Assembly (NCBI RefSeq): GCF_007678455.1 | Contig: NZ_VEEP01000002.1 | Span: 105,535-169,534 of the forward strand | Source of the DNA: Cytobacillus oceanisediminis 2691 | GTDB lineage: Bacteria > Bacillota > Bacilli > Bacillales > Cytobacillaceae | DNA: 64,000 nucleotides | Direction: 5' to 3' | Shown: in pieces, positions 59,358 to 64,000 of the stretch | Numbering within the stretch: the first letter of the stretch is position 1 | How the letters are laid out: each line of letters begins with the position of its first letter | Notes under the pieces: model-generated | Seen by the model: only the letters and a program-made list of their open reading frames with translations | What the model was told of the DNA's origin: nothing | Database searches by the model: none | Translations under genes and position numbers: made by a program

Positions 59358-60974
59358 TTAATCTATCTTTCGTTCTTTTTGCAATTGTGCTCTTCTTGCC
59401 GCGATAATCAGGTCTTCAACCGGCGATACGCGCCCAAGTTTATCTTTATGGACAATATGTTTCCGTTCAAATTGTGTGGGACTATCCAACCCGGCAGCCG
59501 CTGCCAGATTGTACAGGCCTTCCCGCAGCGAAATGATATAGTTGGCGACACGGTACATCTTCTCATCGACAACCAGGCCATCCTGAAGCTTCTTGTCTGT
59601 GGTCGCTACCCCCGCAGGACATGTATTCGTGTGGCATACCTGGGCCATGATGCAGCCAACACTGATCATCATTCCGCGGGCGATATTCACCATATCAGCT
59701 CCCATTGCCAGAGCGATGGCGACTTTATCAGGGGTGATCAGTTTACCAGAAGCGATCAGCTTCACACGGTCTCTTATCCCATACTGACGGAGCATTTCAT
59801 CCACAACCGGCAACGCCGAATGAATAGGGAGCCCCACCGTATCGGCCAGCTCTTGATAGGTTGCGCCTGTCCCGCCTTCACCGCCGTCCACCGTAATGAA
59901 ATCCGGGCCTTTCCCGCTTTCTTTCATGTAAGAAATCATGTTTTCAAGTGCGTCCATGTCCCCGACGACAATCTTCATACCTACAGGCTTGCCTCCAACC
60001 GAGCGCAATTCCTCGATCCAGTCGAACATGGATGGGACATCACTGAATTCATAAAATCTGTTCGGACTGTTAATGGTCTTTCCGACTTCAACCAGACGGA
60101 TTTTGGCGATCTCCTCGGTAACCTTTGCACCTTCAACATGGCCGCCGCGTGTCTTAGCCCCCTGCGCCAGCTTGATCTCAAATGCTTTTATCTGTGGCAT
60201 CTCGCTTTTCTTCTTGAATTCTTCCCAGGAAAACTCCCCGTTTGGCTTGCGGACACCAAATAAATCGGGACCGATTTGCATGATGATATCCGGATTCCCT
60301 GCGAGGTGGTGGTCGGACAATCCGCCTTCACCTGTATTCATCCACGTTCCGCCTGCAATTCCGAGACCTTTTGACAACGCCTGGATCGCTTTCTCACCAA
60401 GTGCTCCATAGCTCATAGCTGACTGGCCTACCTGGCCTTTTACCCTGAATGGATAGCGGCAAGTACTTTCACCAACAACGACAGCGTCTTCATCCTGCAA
60501 GTAATAAGGGTCAACCAGCTTTTCCTCGTTGTGTTCCTTCCGTGTGAACAGCCCCTCGCCATCAATCTTGTAAACTCTTGTTTTGACTTTTTCTGCGTTA
60601 TCGATCTTCATTTCTTCAGCCAACTTCGGAAAAAGCGTATTTCGAATATAAAAGCCTTCTGCATCAAAGTCTTTTAAAGAGCCGAAACCAATCAATCTTT
60701 CCTTATACTTCCCTGCCTTAACGACATCCTGGTATTCTTTGCGCGAAAAAGGCTTTCCTTCATTATCAGCATTAAATAAATACTGCCTAAGTTCAGGGCC
60801 GATGTGTTCGGTAAAATAACGCACCTTCCCGATGACAGGGAAATTCCTCAAAATCGAATGCTGTTTTTGCTTGTCGTCTTTTAAATATAAATAAATGAAT
60901 AACAGAATCGGCACGAGTATGATCAAGGCGATGAAAATAAACAAGCCGATCACAAGGTAATCCGTCAAACCCAT
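59358..60974 (-). CDS. FMN-binding glutamate-synthase-family protein (YerD-like)
   Basis: A 538-residue protein: one N-terminal membrane helix (6-31), then the glutamate synthase central FMN/iron-sulfur type TIM barrel: NTGEGGLSDHHL, KLAQGAKTRGGHV, FITVDGGEGGTGATYQ, and ACHTNTCPAGVATTD-like CHTNTCPAGVATT. No glutaminase domain. YerD in B. subtilis is similar in build; true activity unknown. AAAGGAGGA precedes the ATG. Confidence 0.9.
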   Translation of the reverse strand: MGLTDYLVIGLFIFIALIILVPILLFIYLYLKDDKQKQHSILRNFPVIGKVRYFTEHIGPELRQYLFNADNEGKPFSRKEYQDVVKAGKYKERLIGFGSLKDFDAEGFYIRNTLFPKLAEEMKIDNAEKVKTRVYKIDGEGLFTRKEHNEEKLVDPYYLQDEDAVVVGESTCRYPFRVKGQVGQSAMSYGALGEKAIQALSKGLGIAGGTWMNTGEGGLSDHHLAGNPDIIMQIGPDLFGVRKPNGEFSWEEFKKKSEMPQIKAFEIKLAQGAKTRGGHVEGAKVTEEIAKIRLVEVGKTINSPNRFYEFSDVPSMFDWIEELRSVGGKPVGMKIVVGDMDALENMISYMKESGKGPDFITVDGGEGGTGATYQELADTVGLPIHSALPVVDEMLRQYGIRDRVKLIASGKLITPDKVAIALAMGADMVNIARGMMISVGCIMAQVCHTNTCPAGVATTDKKLQDGLVVDEKMYRVANYIISLREGLYNLAAAAGLDSPTQFERKHIVHKDKLGRVSPVEDLIIAARRAQLQKERKID

Positions 60975-60989
60975 TTGGATCCTCCTTTC

Positions 60990-61619
60990 CTATAATGAAG
61001 ATAATGCTTTTGTTATCATTGTATCCCCGTCTGCTACCTCGAATGTCTTATTAAAAGTTCTCTCCGCCTCAAGCGACTTGACGAGCACCTCAGCCAAGTC
61101 CTCGCGTGATATTTCAGCATCATTTTCCTCAAGTGTGACAGCCGCCGATATTTTTCCATCCCCAGGTTTATCTGTAACCGCTCCAGGCTGTATTACAGTA
61201 TATGTCAGATTTGATTGACGCAGTAATTCATCCGGCATCTCTTTGGCCCCGATGTCACGGCTTTCATCACCTTCCGCTTCATTGGCTGTGATGGCACTCA
61301 TCATTACAAAGCGCTGAACTCCCTGCTTTTCGGCCTCCTTTACCGTCTCTATGACCGACTCATGGTCCACCATTACTGTTCTGCCCGCTTTGGCTCTTGG
61401 ATTGATGCCCGTTAGATAAATGGCCGCATCATAGCCCTGGAATAAGCTTGGCAGCAACTTCTCCTCATATATCACCAGTTCATTCGCTCCAAGCTTTTTC
61501 AATGTCTCGATTTGATTTTCATTGATGATCACTGCGCATGACGGATATCCGTTTTTCATAAGCTTACTGACAACCAATTCGCCAACACTGCTATGCGCAC
61601 CGAAGACAATCACCTTCAT
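60990..61619 (-). CDS. NAD(P)-binding atypical SDR (YhfK/YwnB-like)
   Basis: A 209-residue protein: VIVFGAHSSVGELVVSKLM, DAAIYLTGINPR, RFVMMSAITANEAEGDESRD, LTYTVIQPGAVTD and ISREDLAEVLVKSL. It belongs to the atypical SDR-a5 group with NAD(P) binding but no fixed catalytic Tyr-Lys pair. Stress induction is common in relatives. Probably co-transcribed with the YerD-like gene, 15 nt downstream. Confidence 0.87.
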   Translation of the reverse strand: MKVIVFGAHSSVGELVVSKLMKNGYPSCAVIINENQIETLKKLGANELVIYEEKLLPSLFQGYDAAIYLTGINPRAKAGRTVMVDHESVIETVKEAEKQGVQRFVMMSAITANEAEGDESRDIGAKEMPDELLRQSNLTYTVIQPGAVTDKPGDGKISAAVTLEENDAEISREDLAEVLVKSLEAERTFNKTFEVADGDTMITKALSSL

Positions 61620-61681
61620 TTATGTCCCCTCCTTTGGTAAGCTTTTCCGTTTACTTTGTTGCTTCCATAAGCCGGTTTTGT

Positions 61682-61715
61682 AAAAAAGAGAAACAGATAT
61701 GATCCGTTTCTCTTT
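61682..61715 (-). terminator. Catalase terminator
   Basis: aaagagaaac-a-gat pairs with atc-c-gtttctcttt across 2-3 nt, T run on the minus strand. Confidence 0.85.
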
Positions 61716-61721
61716 CTTAAA

Positions 61722-63797
61722 TTAAATCATTCGATTCCAGTGGCGGTGTTCTGCTACTGCCTTGATGAATTTCTGGGCTTCACCTGTCACTTCTTTGCTG
61801 TTTTCAAAAACGACGACACCTGGGGCTTCTTCATGGCCGATTCCTGCAGCAGCCAGGAGTTCTGCACCTTCTTTTCCTGCACCAACTGCCTTTAAGTGGC
61901 TGAACGACTCATCCACAAAATAAACGGCTTCCTTTTTCTGCTTCAGGCTGTCGACACTCTGCTGGCCGCCTGCGATATACAAAGCGTCAAAAAGAACAGA
62001 GCTTCCTGTTAAAAGTGTATGCTGGGCTTCAATCTCACTCCCGTCATCGCCCTTGATCATGCCGAGCTGTTTGCTGACAATTTCCGCTGTAATGCCGCTC
62101 TTTTTCAAAATCTCCATCACACCGGAAACTTCTGCTCCGTTAAATCCATGATCTGCAAGGATCGCAACCTTTCTGGTATTCGGGAGCTTCGCTGTATTCA
62201 TTTGGCTTAATGCTGGAGAAGACATAGTCACTTCTGCTGGTTTGCTTTCTGGCTTTTTTGCCCCCAGACTTTCTGCTACCTGCTCAGCCAGTAAGGTATC
62301 GATATTGCCGAGCATCTCGACCACCTGCTGCTGTACATCCTTGCTTTTTACCTTACCTAGCTCAAAGCTGAATGCCTGGATCATATGCTCCTTTTCAACA
62401 TCGGACATGCTGTTCCAGAAAAGGATTGCCTGTGAATAGTGGTCCTTGAAGCTGTCGCTGCGTGCCTGGACTTTTCGGCCATCCACTTTTTCCTGATAAT
62501 GTTGATATCCACCCTCGCTCGCGGATGAAGTTTTTGGATGATTGCTTTGGAGCGAGTTTTTATGGTAGGCTACCTGGCCGCGGTCAATCGTCATCCTGTG
62601 CATTCCATCGCGCTGATTGTTATGGAACGGGCATACGGGCCTGTTTATCGGGATTTCATGGAAGTTCGGACCGCCGAGACGGGAAAGCTGCGTGTCGGTA
62701 TAGGAGAACAAACGCCCTTGAAGAAGCGGGTCATTTGAAAAATCGATCCCTGGCACGACATGTCCCGGATGGAATGCGACCTGTTCTGTTTCCGCAAAGT
62801 AATTGGTCACATTCTGATTCAGCGTCATTTTTCCGATGATCTTGACTGGCACCAGTTCCTCTGGCCAGATTTTAGTCGGGTCCAGAACATCGAAATCAAA
62901 TTTGAATTCGTCTTCCTCATCAATCATCTGGACGCCAAGCTCGTATTCTGGATAATTCCCCATCTCGATCGCATCAAAAAGATCACGGCGATGGAAATCA
63001 GGGTCTTTGCCGGCAAGCTTCTGCGCTTCATCCCAAACCAGTGAATGGACTCCCAACACCGGTTTCCAGTGGAATTTTATAAAACGGGCCTTGCCCTGTT
63101 CATTGACAAACCTGAATGTATGGACACCAAAGCCCTCCATCATCCGGAAGCTGCGCGGAATTGCACGGTCTGAAATATGCCACATGATCATGTGTGCGGA
63201 CTCCGTATTATTCGCGATAAAATCCCAGAACGTGTCGTGCGCTGACTGAGCCTGCGGGATTTCATTATGCGGTTCCGGCTTGACTGCGTGAATCAAATCA
63301 GGGAACTTGATCGCATCCTGGATGAAAAATACAGGGATGTTGTTGCCGACAAGGTCGTAATTCCCCTCTTCCGTATAAAATTTAGTCGAAAAACCGCGGA
63401 CATCACGGACAGTATCGCCTGACCCGCGTGAACCGGCAACCGTCGAGAAGCGCACAAAGACCGGAGTCTTTTTTGACGGATCCTGCAGGAACCCTGCTTT
63501 CGTATATTCAGCCATTGGCTCGTACACCTGGAAGTACCCATGAGCCGCAAATCCCCTTGCATGGACAATACGCTCAGGAATGCGCTCATGGTCAAAATGA
63601 GTCATTTTCTCACGGAAATGGAAATCCTCCATCAAAGTCGGACCACGCTCGCCCGCCTTCAGGGAATGTTCATCTTCAGAAACACGCAGTCCCTGGTTCG
63701 TTGTCAATGCTTCTCCGTCATGACCGGATCTGAACTGTTCCAGCTGCTGATCCTTTGAATTCTCGTTCATAGATTGATGATTCTCATTTCTCTTCAC
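61722..63797 (-). CDS. katE: Large-subunit catalase (KatE/HPII type)
   Basis: A 691-residue clade-2 catalase. Core: ERIVHARGFAAHGYFQ with catalytic His, FVRFSTVAGSRGSGDTVRD, NNIPVFFIQDAIKFPDLIHA (catalytic Asn region), and RLFSYTDTQLSRLGGPNFHE with the haem Tyr. The C-terminal 150 residues are a class I amidotransferase-like domain (KVAILADHGFNGAEVSGVME), as in large catalases. GTG 63797 has GGAGG 9 nt upstream and makes MKRNENHQSMNENSK. Expected to be a stress or stationary-phase catalase. Confidence 0.94.
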   Translation of the reverse strand: MKRNENHQSMNENSKDQQLEQFRSGHDGEALTTNQGLRVSEDEHSLKAGERGPTLMEDFHFREKMTHFDHERIPERIVHARGFAAHGYFQVYEPMAEYTKAGFLQDPSKKTPVFVRFSTVAGSRGSGDTVRDVRGFSTKFYTEEGNYDLVGNNIPVFFIQDAIKFPDLIHAVKPEPHNEIPQAQSAHDTFWDFIANNTESAHMIMWHISDRAIPRSFRMMEGFGVHTFRFVNEQGKARFIKFHWKPVLGVHSLVWDEAQKLAGKDPDFHRRDLFDAIEMGNYPEYELGVQMIDEEDEFKFDFDVLDPTKIWPEELVPVKIIGKMTLNQNVTNYFAETEQVAFHPGHVVPGIDFSNDPLLQGRLFSYTDTQLSRLGGPNFHEIPINRPVCPFHNNQRDGMHRMTIDRGQVAYHKNSLQSNHPKTSSASEGGYQHYQEKVDGRKVQARSDSFKDHYSQAILFWNSMSDVEKEHMIQAFSFELGKVKSKDVQQQVVEMLGNIDTLLAEQVAESLGAKKPESKPAEVTMSSPALSQMNTAKLPNTRKVAILADHGFNGAEVSGVMEILKKSGITAEIVSKQLGMIKGDDGSEIEAQHTLLTGSSVLFDALYIAGGQQSVDSLKQKKEAVYFVDESFSHLKAVGAGKEGAELLAAAGIGHEEAPGVVVFENSKEVTGEAQKFIKAVAEHRHWNRMI

Positions 63798-63919
63798 TGA
63801 TTCATTCCTCCATTTACGATCTGGGAGCATATTATGTAATCGTTCACAAGATGAATGAACAGACCGTTTCACGGTCCTTTCTGTCCATGCCCCTCTATGG
63901 ACGTATACCACAAGGAAAT

Positions 63920-63956
63920 GCCCGCTAAACGATTAGTTAGCGGGCTGCGTTTTTTA
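63920..63956. terminator. Hairpin between katE and the right-edge gene
   Basis: gcccgctaa pairs with ttagcgggc, followed on the plus strand by TTTTTT; it lies just after the stop of the minus-strand edge gene. Confidence 0.65.
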
Positions 63957-64000
63957 TAGATTATTCTTCAAGTATTCTTTTGCATCCTCAGGAGAGGCGA
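63954..64000 (-). CDS. C-terminal end of a gene cut by the window edge
   Basis: Fourteen codons are readable on the minus strand (ASPEDAKEYLKNNL, stop TAA at 63954-63956), with a hairpin right after the stop. The sequence looks like a genuine protein end, but it is too short to name. Confidence 0.45.
   Translation of the reverse strand, partial: ASPEDAKEYLKNNL

Noticed and set aside
59295-60263. 322-residue plus-strand reading frame
   Set aside because: It lies antisense to the YerD-like gene, has no ribosome site and is rich in Arg, His and Cys as expected of a shadow frame.
63911-63956. Catalase start at 63911
   Set aside because: The long frame covers the leader; GTG 63797 has GGAGG at a normal distance and matches the family length.

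Overview
The window is a stretch of chromosome from a spore-forming member of the Bacillaceae, most like the Mesobacillus/Cytobacillus/Bacillus group. This rests on moderate G+C, strong AGGAGG ribosome binding sites, many TTG and GTG starts, and content typical of the family: a KinE-like sporulation kinase, lytST, an RsbR paralogue, a YkvT-type cortex hydrolase, a Spo0M-type protein, pepT, bcd/ptb/buk and a TPP-controlled thi operon. Species was not determined. There is no rRNA, tRNA, prophage or CRISPR array.

Layout. 0-7 kb: truncated Gfo/Idh/MocA oxidoreductase, a MITE-like element, Nudix hydrolase, coiled-coil protein, PAS histidine kinase, DUF1836/HTH pair, hemolysin III, amino acid permease. 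7-12 kb: DEDDh exonuclease and the operon SDR-thiM-thiD-thiE-thiW behind a TPP riboswitch, then two tiny overlapping membrane genes. 12-21 kb: pepT, DUF4097 protein, YetF-like protein, lytST-cstA with an untracked 51-aa gene after cstA, ketopantoate reductase. 21-33 kb: bcd-ptb-buk, OYE-type reductase, DUF1259 and DUF2254 proteins, RluF-like pseudouridine synthase with a likely CTG start, two regulator/MFS pairs, RQC-type protein. 33-41 kb: pcp-pxpB-pxpA-pxpC for 5-oxoproline salvage, an AT-rich orphan HsdR-N nuclease, glycerophosphodiesterase, DUF2089 cluster. 41-50 kb: YkvT-like hydrolase, MFS transporter, pnuC-nadR, nitroreductase, a DsbA/FrnE-family gene interrupted by an in-frame UGA, RsbR paralogue, YrzF-like kinase. 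50-64 kb: half-length Spo0M, a manganese (yybP-ykoY) riboswitch with no gene behind it, a c-di-GMP-I riboswitch before a DUF5667 surface protein, pirin, preQ1 riboswitch-queT, secreted LTD-phospholipase D, NAPE-PLD-like hydrolase, glutamate-synthase-like protein, large catalase.

Two signals stand out. First, five intergenic arrays of short tandem palindromic repeats (14.5, 24.3, 43.5, 51.0 and 57.2 kb) belong to four unrelated sequence families. Three of the families have an exact 52-nt period, and the lead inverted repeat of the fourth has the same 10+25+10 geometry. In the 43.5-kb array all five short-loop hairpins stay fully paired through compensatory A-T/G-C changes, and the array lies between two facing terminators, which suggests a DNA-level role. 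Second, the FrnE-like gene (47285-47983) keeps a perfect ribosome binding site and full family length but has UGA at the first Cys of its CPFC motif. A hairpin suitable as a bacterial SECIS lies 28 nt downstream, so it is a candidate selenoprotein, with recent nonsense mutation as the main alternative.

Regulation seen directly: TPP, preQ1-I, c-di-GMP-I and Mn2+ riboswitches, a consensus cre (CcpA) box at the cstA start site, a MarR-type palindrome, several sigma-A promoters and about 30 intrinsic terminators.
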